Shown: positions 1 to 8,242, counted from the first letter of the stretch. The stretch: 55,415 nt of DNA from Fonticella tunisiensis (GCF_004364155.1 NZ_SOAZ01000019.1:1-55415), one strand, 5' to 3'. A program made the numbers and translations. Notes: generated by a model from the letters alone, not told the origin.

Positions 1-127
1 AAAATCGGAATTTACATATTTCAATTATTATTCATCTAAACCATTACATATCAAGGGGCTACGCCCTATTTATTTTTTTAGCTGCGAAACTTCTGGAAAT
101 ATTGTAGTTTAATTGAGTGTTACAAGG

Positions 128-165
128 GACGGTTAATGACTTATTGTTTTGGGGCATTAATCGTC
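128..165 (+). terminator. Hairpin of a four-member family (copy 1)
   Basis: Arms GACGGTTAATG (128-138) and CATTAATCGTC (155-165) pair over 11 bp with one G-U, around a 16-nt loop beginning ACTTATTGTTTT. The downstream side continues into six T residues, as in an intrinsic terminator reading rightwards. The gene it would serve lies before the window. Related hairpins are at 622-663, 4000-4037 and 5615-5654. Confidence 0.65.
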
Positions 166-410
166 ATTTTTTATTTGCTAGACGCGCCGAAGGGACGATA
201 GCAAATAGAATCAAGCAGATGGTTATCAGGTAGAACCATTTATGCAATAACCCTTAACAATGCCCGGGCTTGGAAAAAGGGACAGACGCTTGGGGTACTA
301 TTACAAAAATATTACTCTTAATGAAGGAATTTCTATAGATTAGTAGAAATTACTAAGTATGAAGTTAGGTAGATAGAAGCCTGTATAGGTTTTGAACACT
401 TCAAAGTAAA

Positions 411-560
411 GGTACTAAAATGCTAGAGTTCCTGGAGTCCTTTCTTTTAAGTAATAGCCGAAAAGTATTATTGAGCTTCTCCCAGGTAAATGAAATAGAG
501 CCGCAGGCATAGCACAGGTTAAGGGGATTTAAGGAATGCGGCATTTTATTTGGGATAGAG
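411..560 (+). pseudogene. GNAT acetyltransferase remnant, C-terminal part
   Basis: Reading from GGTACTAAAATGCTAGAG this encodes a GT-KMLEFLESFLLS-like helix (the acetyl-CoA-binding motif A region of GNAT N-acetyltransferases) and the following strand, but an in-frame TAG replaces the Trp codon of the Q-A-W-H-R-L-R-G-F stretch seen in the sister copy at 4302. The N-terminal half and the last residues are missing. Only a fragment of a family protein of about 150-170 residues survives, so no function is expected. Confidence 0.7.
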
Positions 561-621
561 GAAACAAATTCCGGCTTGATGAACACGGAAAAAGATAGTA
601 TGTCTAAAAAGCAAGTTATTG

Positions 622-663
622 GGGGCGGTTAATGACTTATTGTTTTAGGGCATTAACCGCCCC
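622..663 (-). terminator. Hairpin of the four-member family (copy 2), 3' of the flavoprotein gene
   Basis: The arms GGGGCGGTTAATG (622-634) and CATTAACCGCCCC (651-663) pair perfectly over 13 bp around the conserved 16-nt loop. It abuts the stop codon of the leftward gene at 664. There is no U-tract on that strand, so termination strength is uncertain; position and stability are the support. Confidence 0.6.
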
Positions 664-1833
664 TTAATTACTTATTGAAATTAACTTCCGCTTTTTTTCT
701 ATGAAGTTTTTAATAGTCATGAATTTTTTAGTGTCACCTAATATGATGGCCCCTACAATGCGTTTATTACGGATGAATAGTTTGTAGTACCTATTGTTTT
801 TATCGTCAACTTCAATTAACAATTCAGTATCCTGTCGCTCTTCAATATCGCCTATTGAATTCAGCGATAGGCCAAAGGCATCCATTATGGTGACTGGTGC
901 CGGAGGTTCAAAAATTAAACCTTGATTACATATGTTTGCTCCAGCAATTTTTCCTTGCTGCGTTGCTATGCTCCATAGGCCATAAACTCTTCCGTTAAAC
1001 TCAGCGATATCCCCGGCTGCAAAGATGTCATTTACATTGGTTTCCATTCTTTCATTTACCTTTATACCTCTACTTATAGAGAGCGATGTATTTTGAGCGA
1101 TTTGAATATTTGGCATAATTCCTGTAGAATAAATGACCATATCGCAGGATCTTTGTATTCCTTCTTGCGTGATAAAGCCTTCAACCTTATCATTACCCAA
1201 TATCTCATTAATTTGGGTATTCAGCATAACCTCCACACCATGGGATTCAATGGATTGTTTTAGTTTATTGGATGCAAAATCGTCGAGCTGACGTGCCATT
1301 AAACGTGGAGCAAATTCTGCAATAATTATTTTCTTACCACTTTTACAAAGTACATTTGCAATTTCAAGATTTTGAACACCGCCACCAATTAAGAGAACTG
1401 TTTTAATATTCTTTAAATAATCTATGACCATAAATGCTTCATTCAGTGACCTGAGGGTAAATACTCCCAATTTATCAATACCCTCAATCGGAGGGGTAAG
1501 GTTGCTTGCACCATTTGCAAGAAGCAACCTGGAATATGAAACAGAAGCTCCGCTTTGTAGAATTATTTCTTTTTTTTCAGGAGCCAGGCCAACGACTCTT
1601 TGTCCCAAACAAAGTGTAATGTTATTAGATTCATACCATTGCTTATTTTGAATTAAGATTTTTTCCTCATCCAAGCCACCTAAAAGACTCTTGGAAAGTT
1701 TAATGCGATAGTAAGGATGAAATTTTTCCTCACCGAATACAAGAATCTCACTTTGTTGATCTATATTACGTATTGCTTTAACTGCTGAAACAGCAGCAGC
1801 TCCGTTACCAACGACAACGATTTTTTTATTCAA
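664..1833 (-). CDS. NAD(P)/FAD-dependent oxidoreductase, rubredoxin reductase-like (NROR-type)
   Basis: This 389-residue flavoprotein probably moves electrons from NAD(P)H through FAD to a small carrier such as rubredoxin, as clostridial NROR does in oxygen and peroxide defence. An FAD Rossmann motif (VVVGNGAAAVSA) is at the N-terminus, the Y-Y-R-I-K-L-S-K segment typical of the family near residue 43, an NADH Rossmann motif (LLIGGGVQNLEIA) mid-protein, and the second FAD motif (IFAAGDIAEF) near residue 275. I chose a TTG start at 1833 because GAGGTGAT precedes it by six bases; the open frame runs 45 codons further upstream but lacks homology there. The neighbouring aldo/keto reductase and nitroreductase suggest a redox or detoxification theme. 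The electron acceptor is inferred, not shown. Confidence 0.85.
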   Translation of the reverse strand: MNKKIVVVGNGAAAVSAVKAIRNIDQQSEILVFGEEKFHPYYRIKLSKSLLGGLDEEKILIQNKQWYESNNITLCLGQRVVGLAPEKKEIILQSGASVSYSRLLLANGASNLTPPIEGIDKLGVFTLRSLNEAFMVIDYLKNIKTVLLIGGGVQNLEIANVLCKSGKKIIIAEFAPRLMARQLDDFASNKLKQSIESHGVEVMLNTQINEILGNDKVEGFITQEGIQRSCDMVIYSTGIMPNIQIAQNTSLSISRGIKVNERMETNVNDIFAAGDIAEFNGRVYGLWSIATQQGKIAGANICNQGLIFEPPAPVTIMDAFGLSLNSIGDIEERQDTELLIEVDDKNNRYYKLFIRNKRIVGAIILGDTKKFMTIKNFIEKKRKLISISN

Positions 1834-2186
1834 GGATATCACCTCACTATTTGTATGATTTGTGTTTGTATAATTGTGTATGTGCACCTGCAGATAATCT
1901 TTGATGTAATCCTCGAGTATAAATTGATTATATGTTAAATTCATGACAATATATGTGATTACAATCAATTTAGAGAAGCAAAGGGTAAAAAGATTTGATT
2001 AACAATACGCGAGGGGCAATTCACATTTGATTGATGTTATAGGTATATGCTTTATTCTATAATCTATATTATAGCTATAGACACGAACAAATATTATGAT
2101 ATAAAGTAATTATAAGGGATAGATATATTTTTATCGCAGAAGTGTTCTGAATATTTTTTATATATAGAGAGAAAGGGGTGTTTTTA

Positions 2187-3104
2187 ATGAAAAATATCGA
2201 TATTGGAAATGGTAAAATCAATGCTTCCGAGATTTCCCTTGGCTGTATGAGAATTGCAAACCTTGAAGTTAGCGAGGCAACCAAGCTTATTAATACTGCC
2301 ATGGAGGAAGGAATCAACTTTTTTGACCATGCTGATATATATGGGGGAGGAAAATCCGAGGAAGTTTTTGCAGAGGCTGTTGATATGAAGCCCAGTGTTA
2401 GGGAAAAATTTATTATTCAGACCAAATGTGGTATCCGAAAGGGATTTTATGATTTTTCAAAGGAGCATATTTTAAACTCTGTTGAGGGCAGCTTGAAGAG
2501 GCTGAGAACCGACTACATAGATATACTGCTTCTGCATCGTCCTGATACATTAATGGAGCCTGAGGAGGTTGCAGAAGCCTTTGATATATTGCACAGCAGC
2601 GGCAAGGTTAGGTACTTTGGAGTAAGCAACCATAATCCCATGCAGATTGAACTGCTTAACAAATATTTAAACCAGAAGATAATAATAAATCAGCTGCAGT
2701 TAAGCATAACCCACACCGGTATGATTGATTTCGGGCTTAATGTCAACATGAAAAAAGACGCCTCTATTGACAGGGATGGAAGCGTTTTGGAATACTGCCG
2801 TTTAAAGGACATAACAATTCAGGCGTGGTCGCCACTTCAGTATGGTTTCTTTGAAGGTGTATTCCTGAATAACGATAAATTCCCAGAGTTGAATAGGAAA
2901 ATAAACGAAATAGCAGAGGTTAAGGGTGTACAAAACATAGCCATCGCCATTGCCTGGATATTAAGGCACCCCGCCAAAATCCAAACAATAGTTGGTACAA
3001 CAAACAGCCAGCGCCTTAAGGATATCTGCAAGGCTTCCCAAGTTGAGTTAACAAGACAGGAATGGTATGAATTATATAGAGCAGCAGGAAATCAGTTGCC
3101 ATAG
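2187..3104 (+). CDS. Aldo/keto reductase (YdhF-like)
   Basis: A 305-residue NADPH-dependent reductase of the aldo/keto reductase superfamily, a TIM barrel that reduces aldehydes and ketones. The catalytic tetrad can be placed: Asp and Tyr in FFDHADIYGGG, Lys in IIQTKCGI and His in ILLLHRPD. The NADP-binding end (QTIVGTTNSQRL) is typical of the YdhF/YcsN branch. The ATG at 2187 is preferred over a GTG three codons earlier because the AAAGGGG ribosome site lies directly before it. It is divergent from the flavoprotein at 664-1833. Substrate is unknown; length is normal for the family. Confidence 0.9.
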   Translation: MKNIDIGNGKINASEISLGCMRIANLEVSEATKLINTAMEEGINFFDHADIYGGGKSEEVFAEAVDMKPSVREKFIIQTKCGIRKGFYDFSKEHILNSVEGSLKRLRTDYIDILLLHRPDTLMEPEEVAEAFDILHSSGKVRYFGVSNHNPMQIELLNKYLNQKIIINQLQLSITHTGMIDFGLNVNMKKDASIDRDGSVLEYCRLKDITIQAWSPLQYGFFEGVFLNNDKFPELNRKINEIAEVKGVQNIAIAIAWILRHPAKIQTIVGTTNSQRLKDICKASQVELTRQEWYELYRAAGNQLP

Positions 3105-3235
3105 GATACGCAGAGTGCTAAATGAGAAATGCACTTTGTGCCTTTATACTATACTCTAGAGGGAAGGGCAAAAAACTTTGAGATTATATTCGAGAGAAAA
3201 ATAGATGAAGAAGAATAGGGGTGAGGGGTAATAAA

Positions 3236-3982
3236 ATGAACGAGGTCTTAATGCAAATAAAAAATAGAAAATCTGTGAGGGTGTTTGAAGAGAGACAAGT
3301 TGAAGATGAGGTTAAAAATGAAATATTAAATGCTGCCCTTGAAGCTCCCACTGCGGGAGGAATGATGCTATATAGCATACTTGATATTACTGATGAAAGG
3401 TTAAAGGAAAGGCTTTCAGTGGTCTGCGATAATCAGCCATTTATTGCAAAGGCGCCTTTGGTGCTTGTATTTCTTGCAGATTATCAAAGATGGTATGATG
3501 CATATTGTTTTGAAGGCTGTAATCCGAGAAAACCCGGGGAAGGTGATATTCTTCTAGCCTGTGCCGATGCAATAATAGCTGCACAGAATACGGTTGTAGC
3601 AGCAGAATCCCTGGGGGTTGGTTCCTGTTATATTGGAGATATAATTGAAAACTGCGAAACAGTCAGGGATCTTTTGGATCTTCCTGATTATGTTTTACCT
3701 GCTGCTATGGTGGTTTATGGTTATCCTGCGGAGTCTCAAAGGATCAGAAAAAAACCTGTTCGCTTTGAAAAGGATTATATAGTCTTTAAAAACAAATATC
3801 GCAGGCTAACAAAGGAAGAGCACAGGGAGATGCATAGTATAAGAAATAAAAAATCAGGTCTTTTAGAGAGGGACGCCAGTGAAATTATTAAAGCTAATTG
3901 TGCACGCAAGTATATGTCCGATTTTTCACTGGAAATGAATAGATCTGCATCTGAATACCTTAAAAAGTTCAGGGAAAAATAA
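3236..3982 (+). CDS. Nitroreductase family protein (FMN)
   Basis: A 248-residue FMN-dependent NAD(P)H oxidoreductase of the nitroreductase fold. Visible family signs are the FMN-phosphate-binding R-K-S-V-R-V-F stretch at residues 12-18, the ALEAPTAGG segment near residue 38, and the AAESLGVGSCYIGDI block near residue 129. The extra 60 residues after the core resemble the NfsA/FRP branch. The start at 3236 follows GAGGGG by about eight bases; an upstream GTG at 3221 is part of that ribosome site. It follows the aldo/keto reductase by 131 bases, perhaps in one transcript, and ends 17 bases before a terminator-like hairpin. Its physiological substrate cannot be read from sequence. Confidence 0.88.
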   Translation: MNEVLMQIKNRKSVRVFEERQVEDEVKNEILNAALEAPTAGGMMLYSILDITDERLKERLSVVCDNQPFIAKAPLVLVFLADYQRWYDAYCFEGCNPRKPGEGDILLACADAIIAAQNTVVAAESLGVGSCYIGDIIENCETVRDLLDLPDYVLPAAMVVYGYPAESQRIRKKPVRFEKDYIVFKNKYRRLTKEEHREMHSIRNKKSGLLERDASEIIKANCARKYMSDFSLEMNRSASEYLKKFREK

Positions 3983-3999
3983 AATAAATATATACAAGG

Positions 4000-4037
4000 G
4001 ACGGTTAATGACTTATTGTTTTATGGCATTAGCCGTC
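4000..4037 (+). terminator. Hairpin of the four-member family (copy 3), after the nitroreductase
   Basis: GACGGTTAATG (4000-4010) pairs with CATTAGCCGTC (4027-4037), 11 bp with one wobble, and is followed by ATTTTTTATTT. It begins 17 bases after the nitroreductase stop codon. This is the most terminator-like member. Confidence 0.75.
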
Positions 4038-4301
4038 ATTTTTTATTTGCCGGACGAGGCCGAAGGGACGACAGCAAGTAGAATAAAGCAGACGGTTATC
4101 AGATAAAACCATTTATGCAGTAACCCTTGATAATGTCCCTGCTTGAAAAGGGGGACAGACGATCAAGGACCGTTATAAAAATATTACTCTTAATGAAGGG
4201 GGTTATATGAATTGGTAGAAATTACTAAGTATGAAATTAGATAGATAGAATTCTGGCAGAACTAATCTGCAGGTAAAACGGAGGGCGGAAGGATTGATAA
4301 T

Positions 4302-4553
4302 ATGTACGTAAATATCAGATTTGCAACAGAAAAGGATCTCGAAATACTAGAGGAATATAGAGGCAGGGGTATAGGTACTAAAATGCTAGAGTTTCTGGAG
4401 TCTTTTCTTTTAAGTAATGGCCGAAGAGTATTATTGAGCTCCTCCCAGGTAAACGAAATAGAGCCGCAGGCATGGCACAGGTTAAGGGGATTTAAGGAAT
4501 GCGGCATTTTATTTGGGATAAATGAAGGGGGAGTTGGATATTTGTACAAGTAA
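4302..4553 (+). pseudogene. GNAT acetyltransferase with internal deletion
   Basis: The 83-residue frame starts like a GNAT protein (I-R-F-A-T-E-K-D-L), then jumps directly to motif A (E-Y-R-G-R-G-I-G-T-K-M-L-E-F), and ends with the usual C-terminal strands (HRLRGFKECG). About half of a normal 150-170 residue acetyltransferase is missing between residues 16 and 18, so it probably cannot fold into the acetyl-CoA fold. It has no strong ribosome site. The sister remnant at 411-560 has lost a different stretch, so the two decayed independently. Confidence 0.7.
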
Positions 4554-4663
4554 TTTTGTATATAAATCCCAGGAGCAAACAAATTCCGGCTTGATGAACA
4601 CGGAAAAAGATAGTATGCCGCAAGGGGTATAAGAGATATTCTTTAAGTTTTTGAGGAGGTAAC

Positions 4664-5599
4664 ATGATGAATTTTAATGAAGGATTCAAGGAAATAAGGT
4701 TTAAGATGAAGGAAAAGGAAAGGCTTCAAAGTCTTAAGAGTAGGGCTGAGTATCAGCAGAAGGAGCTCATGGAGAGAAAAGGGGAGCTTCAGGAGATACT
4801 TAAAAAGGAAGAAAAGGACGTTGAAAAGCTTGAGGGCATGTCTTTAACGCGCTTCATTCATATGATTAAGGGTGATATGGATGATGCCCTTTTCAAGGAA
4901 CAGCAGGAGGCCATTGCTGCTAAAATGAAGTATGACGGGGTTTGCTCGGAGCTTGAGCTAGTAAACAGCGAAATAGAAAATGTACGCAGGCAGATATACG
5001 CCCTTGGAGACCTTGAGGGGCAGTACATGGCTCTTATAAGGGAAAAGGAGGAGTACATTAAAAACAATCCTGCTTTTTACACCGATGAGCTTGAAGCTAT
5101 AGTTGAAAAGCAAGCGGAAGTTAGAAGAACAATAAAGGAACTTCAAGAGGCTTTATACGCAGGAAGAGAGCTAATGGTCGCCCTTGAAGGTGTGAAGGAA
5201 AGTCTTAGCTCTGCGGAAGGCTGGGGAGTTTACGACATGATGGGAGGAGGGTTTATAGCTACTATGGCTAAGCACTCTAGGCTTGATGAAGCAAGTGAAA
5301 GGATAAACACAGCACAGTCGCTTTTAACCAGATTTCACAGGGAGCTTAAGGATCTAGGTGAATATCTTGACATAAGCATAGACATTGGCTCCTTCCTGGG
5401 TTTTGCAGATTACTTTTTTGATAACTTTTTTACCGATTGGACAGTACAAAATAAAATTCACGATGCTATGGCCAGGGTAGAAGACGCTGTTTACAGGGTA
5501 AACTCCCTGATAAGTAAAATAGAAGGTCAGCTGGATGAGGCGCAAGAGGAATTTGAGAAACTTGAAAAGCAGAGGCTGGAAGTTATTGAAAGAGCTTAA
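4664..5599 (+). CDS. Coiled-coil protein of unknown function
   Basis: A 311-residue soluble, charged protein. Residues 1-60, 75-165 and 270-311 are Glu/Lys/Leu-rich heptad-like helices, with a short non-coiled centre (G-W-G-V-Y-D-M-M-G-G-G-F-I-A-T near 188-202) and an aromatic patch (FLGFADYFFDNFFTDW near 243-258). There is no signal peptide and no transmembrane segment. GAGGAGG lies four bases before the ATG at 4664 and seven before a second ATG at 4667, which may be the true start. It stands alone, followed by a family hairpin. I do not recognise a named family; a structural or membrane-associated scaffold role would be a guess. Confidence 0.75.
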   Translation: MMNFNEGFKEIRFKMKEKERLQSLKSRAEYQQKELMERKGELQEILKKEEKDVEKLEGMSLTRFIHMIKGDMDDALFKEQQEAIAAKMKYDGVCSELELVNSEIENVRRQIYALGDLEGQYMALIREKEEYIKNNPAFYTDELEAIVEKQAEVRRTIKELQEALYAGRELMVALEGVKESLSSAEGWGVYDMMGGGFIATMAKHSRLDEASERINTAQSLLTRFHRELKDLGEYLDISIDIGSFLGFADYFFDNFFTDWTVQNKIHDAMARVEDAVYRVNSLISKIEGQLDEAQEEFEKLEKQRLEVIERA

Positions 5600-5614
5600 G
5601 CAAGCACTTATAAG

Positions 5615-5654
5615 GGACGGTTAATGACTTGTTATTTTAGGGCATTAGCCGTCC
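5615..5654 (+). terminator. Hairpin of the four-member family (copy 4)
   Basis: GGACGGTTAATG (5615-5626) pairs with CATTAGCCGTCC (5643-5654), 12 bp with one wobble. The 16-nt loop (ACTTGTTATTTTAGGG) differs slightly from the others. It lies 15 bases after the coiled-coil gene; no U-tract follows. Confidence 0.6.
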
Positions 5655-5720
5655 ATTAACTACCTAAACTAATTAAACCAAACAGCAAATACAACCTAAA
5701 AACCGGGAAGGAAAAAATCT

Positions 5721-6398
5721 ATGTTTAGCCTTATAAAGGAAAAGAATTACGATTTATATCAATTCATAATCGGAACCTTTCTCTTCACTATCGCTGCATC
5801 CCTGTTCGTGTTTATAAGGATCTGGTACAGAGGCAGCCTGAGATATGCCTTTCTAATATGGAACATATTCCTCGCCTGGGTCCCCTTTTACCTAAGCCTC
5901 ATCTTAACCCAGAGTAATTTAAGAAGCAGAGCCCTAAAGTTTATAACCGCCTTTCTTTGGATTATCTTTTACCCCAACGCCCCTTATATCATCACAGACT
6001 TTATCCACCTGTCAGCATACAACTTCTATAAATCAGGGGCCCATGCCTTTAATGCCAACTTTAACATCTGGTATGATTTCTTCCTGATCTCCATTTTCGT
6101 CGTAAATGGGCTAATACTGTCCTATGCTTCGCTGAACCTTATACATAACTATGTTAAAAAGCATATTGGTAGAGTTCGAGGGTGGATTTGTGTTGGCGCA
6201 GTATCGGCTTTAAGTGGATATGCAATTTACCTTGGGAGGTTCATAAGGGTGAACAGTTGGGAGATTGTGAGCAACCCGGGGTATTTGGTTGGGGTGCTTC
6301 TGGGGAATTTGGATGTTAGTGGAATTAGGTTTACGGCGCTGTTTGGGGGGATGGTGTTTGGGTTGTATGTGGGGTTTTACTTGGTTGGGAGGAGATGA
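5721..6398 (+). CDS. DUF1361 integral membrane protein
   Basis: A 225-residue membrane protein with about six or seven hydrophobic segments (near residues 14-32, 41-60, 72-90, 112-132, 148-168 and 195-222). It carries the DUF1361 hallmarks W-N-x-F-L-A-W-x-P near residue 43, Y-P-N-A-P-Y-I-I-T-D-F-I-H-L near residue 81 and G-R-F-I-R-x-N-S-W near residue 171. The family has no established function. GGAAGGA precedes the ATG. It is apparently monocistronic. The start of the gene is unusually rich in C and its last 200 bases in G, unlike the neighbours. Confidence 0.85.
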   Translation: MFSLIKEKNYDLYQFIIGTFLFTIAASLFVFIRIWYRGSLRYAFLIWNIFLAWVPFYLSLILTQSNLRSRALKFITAFLWIIFYPNAPYIITDFIHLSAYNFYKSGAHAFNANFNIWYDFFLISIFVVNGLILSYASLNLIHNYVKKHIGRVRGWICVGAVSALSGYAIYLGRFIRVNSWEIVSNPGYLVGVLLGNLDVSGIRFTALFGGMVFGLYVGFYLVGRR

Positions 6399-6528
6399 AT
6401 AGAATATAAACGGCCATAACCCTTATAAAACATATGCACTAAGGCCCAAGTGTACTATGTCTAAGACATTCACATGAAATACTATAGGATGCCTTATATT
6501 AGATTATAAAGAAATGGGGAGATAGAAA

Positions 6529-7278
6529 TTGTTTATAATTAAAAACACGCCAAATAATACGGGAGTTTCAGTTTATGGTGATCATATGGATTTTGAAAAT
6601 CTTTATGAGGCCTTGCATAATGTAGCAGGCGATGAGTATGAGTTTCCCTCCTATTCATCTGCCAGAATAAGGGTTTTAGGAGTATGCTATGACCTCCGCC
6701 ATGCCATGATGGGGGGCAGGGAAGTGGAGTTTGTAGATAATGGCATGGACGCCGAGAAAAAGAGGCGGATGGATATTGTTGCCCCTGACAAAAACCTGTA
6801 TTTGAAGATAAATGTGCTGTGGCCTGAGATGCTTTTTGTTACTATGGCACTCAACGATTTTATAAATCTTTACGCCAGAAAGAAGGCTAAGCTTAAATTT
6901 GAATTTGTACTTGACCGATGCAACATATGGGACCCATACATTGCGATAGTCCGTCTTTTTCAGTCAGAAATTGCAAAGTGTGTAAAGGAAACGGTTTCCG
7001 AAGCTTCCTTCGCTCGAATGATGAATATAATGAATAAAGACTATCCATGGATGGACGGCTATATTACCCAGTACTTAGACCTTTTAAATCTCAAATTTAT
7101 CAATATGAACAGTGAAAAGCGTCTTAAAAGCATACCTACCATGGCGAAGAGGCTTGCCGAGCAGGGAGATGAATATCAAAGAGTTAAAGAAGAGGTAATT
7201 GTCGCAGCAAAGGAATATGGCCGCTCAGTTGAGGATATAAGGCTAAGGGAGGAGTATCCTGAGGAGATTGTGTGGTAG
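6529..7278 (+). CDS. Conserved hypothetical protein (possibly DUF6904)
   Basis: A 249-residue soluble protein of unknown function. The opening I-K-N-T-P-N-N-T-G-V and Y-G-D-H-M-D-F-E-N-L-Y-E-A-L-H segments, and a V-L-G-V-C-Y-D-L-R-H-A block near residue 48, resemble a Firmicutes family that I tentatively recall as DUF6904. I start it at TTG 6529 because GGGGAG stands seven bases upstream and homology-like sequence begins at once. It has no signal peptide, membrane segment or catalytic motif I can name. It is flanked by gaps on both sides, so context does not help. Confidence 0.6.
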   Translation: MFIIKNTPNNTGVSVYGDHMDFENLYEALHNVAGDEYEFPSYSSARIRVLGVCYDLRHAMMGGREVEFVDNGMDAEKKRRMDIVAPDKNLYLKINVLWPEMLFVTMALNDFINLYARKKAKLKFEFVLDRCNIWDPYIAIVRLFQSEIAKCVKETVSEASFARMMNIMNKDYPWMDGYITQYLDLLNLKFINMNSEKRLKSIPTMAKRLAEQGDEYQRVKEEVIVAAKEYGRSVEDIRLREEYPEEIVW

Positions 7279-7556
7279 GGGGAAAAAGGGATACATATCT
7301 CTAAACCATTGATATAACTAACTTTTTCTTAATACAAAAAGGAAATTCACCCCAAATGTCGAATATATTAAGTGACACCAAAATAATCCAACAAAGAGGC
7401 GAATTCCACTTCCTTAAATAATAAAAAAATTGGGAAATATTATGTAACCAGTTTTTATTTGATGAATACATTATTACCAGGAAAGGATAGGACAAATTTC
7501 GATACGGTAAAGATTTATCCTATTCCTAAAAATAATATCTATAAGGTGGTATTTTT

Positions 7557-7760
7557 ATGTATTCAGATGAATATGAGTCATATTATCCTTATTACGAAGG
7601 ATATGGCGGATATGATGCATATAGCGGATATGATGGATATAGCGGAACTACAGGATACTACAATTATAGTAATTCTGGTAACCCTGATGGATGGTGGTTT
7701 AGGAGAAGGCGCTTCTTCCCATTCTTTCCATTCTTCTTCCCGTTCTTTTTCATTTGGTAA
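7557..7760 (+). CDS. Small Tyr/Gly-rich protein with Phe-Pro tail
   Basis: A 67-residue protein whose first 45 residues are almost entirely Tyr, Gly, Ser, Asp and Asn (repeating G-Y-x-x-Y-S-G), followed by W-W-F-R-R-R-R and a tail of alternating F-P-F-F blocks. AAGGTGGT is six bases before the ATG, so translation is likely. Composition resembles small spore-coat or surface proteins of Bacillus and Clostridium, where tyrosines can be cross-linked; that role is inference from composition alone. Longer frames overlapping on both strands lack ribosome sites and were rejected. Confidence 0.6.
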   Translation: MYSDEYESYYPYYEGYGGYDAYSGYDGYSGTTGYYNYSNSGNPDGWWFRRRRFFPFFPFFFPFFFIW

Positions 7761-7777
7761 AATGCTTTGGAATATGA

Positions 7778-7930
7778 AATAAGGTAAAGTGGCAGGCTCA
7801 TGAGTTAGCAGGCTGCTTTGCTCATGGAAAAAGAAAATTTGATGAAGCCTTAAAGGCACTGCCGGATTCAAAAAGTTTAGCTAAAGTAGCAGCTAAGGAA
7901 GGGCCTGACTTTAGTAATCAGCTTTGGTGA
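7778..7930 (+). pseudogene. IS66-family transposase remnant
   Basis: Starting after a stop codon and lacking an initiation site, this frame encodes G-C-F-A-H-G-K-R-K-F-D-E-A-L-K-A-L-P, which matches the conserved G-C-W-A-H-A-R-R-K-F block of IS66 transposases. Only about 50 codons remain of a ~500-residue protein, and it ends at a TGA at 7928. No terminal inverted repeats were found. It shows past insertion activity at this spot. Confidence 0.7.
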
Positions 7931-7981
7931 GATACATTACCTGACAACTGCAGAGTTTCTAGTCAAGAATAATGATATATT

Positions 7982-8014
7982 GATCCCCATCTATATAATA
8001 GGTGGGGATTATTT
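7982..8014 (+). terminator. Intrinsic terminator-like hairpin
   Basis: ATCCCCA (7983-7989) and TGGGGAT (8003-8009) form a short GC-rich stem around an AT loop, followed by TATTTTA. The 312-base gap 7931-8242 otherwise holds AT-rich sequence leading to the next gene; no other feature was seen. Confidence 0.55.
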
Positions 8015-8242
8015 TACGCTTATATAAATTTCATAATATTAAAATTAAGTATAAATATAATAACCATAACATATCTATCAGAAAATTCAAGAGCATGAAA
8101 TCCTTTAGTTCTAAAATAAAATAGCATCTGAAAGAATTACTTAACTTATAAAATAAATATGTATAAATATGCATTTTTACTATTTACATATAATGGTACT
8201 GGTGTATATAATAAACATATAAATTATAAGGAGGTAATAGTC

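Larger units (their letters stand above)
124..602 (+). repeat. Decayed duplicate segment, copy 1 (hairpin, structured stretch, GNAT remnant)
   Basis: This stretch matches 3995-4616 along most of its length: the same opening hairpin, the same following ~200 bases (for example AGTATTACTCTTAATGAAGG-like text near 310-330 and 4185-4200) and the same end (ATTCCGGCTTGATGAACACG). It differs by many substitutions and by deletions, so the duplication is old. Several inverted repeats are kept in both copies: ATTTGCTA/TAGCAAAT around 172-210 and ATGGTT/AACCAT around 220-240. I see no intact gene in bases 1-410; bases 1-123 hold nothing recognisable. Confidence 0.75.
3995..4616 (+). repeat. Duplicate segment, copy 2
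   Basis: Second, less decayed copy of the segment at 124-602. Besides the opening hairpin it keeps a nested stem: CCTTGAT/ATCAAGG enclosing TGTCCC/GGGACA at about 4118-4168. Copy 1 has the outer stem with wobble or changed pairs (CCTTAAC against CTTGGGG). That partial retention of pairing suggests the segment acted as structured RNA or a structured mobile element upstream of the GNAT gene. No known riboswitch consensus was recognised. Confidence 0.7.

Noticed and set aside
124-330. Known riboswitch (T-box, SAM, cobalamin, cyclic di-GMP, yybP and others) in the duplicated segment
   Set aside because: Hairpins are visible, but none of the conserved core words of these classes could be found, so I only call it possibly structured.
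1424-1651. Rightward 75-codon frame within the flavoprotein gene
   Set aside because: It is the antisense shadow of a strongly supported gene.
664-1968. Start of the flavoprotein at 1968 (434 residues)
   Set aside because: The first 45 codons have no family likeness, and a TTG at 1833 has a good ribosome site directly before the FAD motif.
604-3994. Composite transposon formed by the two flanking duplicates
   Set aside because: No transposase, terminal inverted repeats or target duplications were found in either copy.
7459-7871. Longer overlapping frames on both strands around the Tyr/Gly-rich gene (107 and 97 codons)
   Set aside because: They lack ribosome sites and are by-products of the repetitive Tyr/Gly codons; only the 67-codon frame has a proper start.
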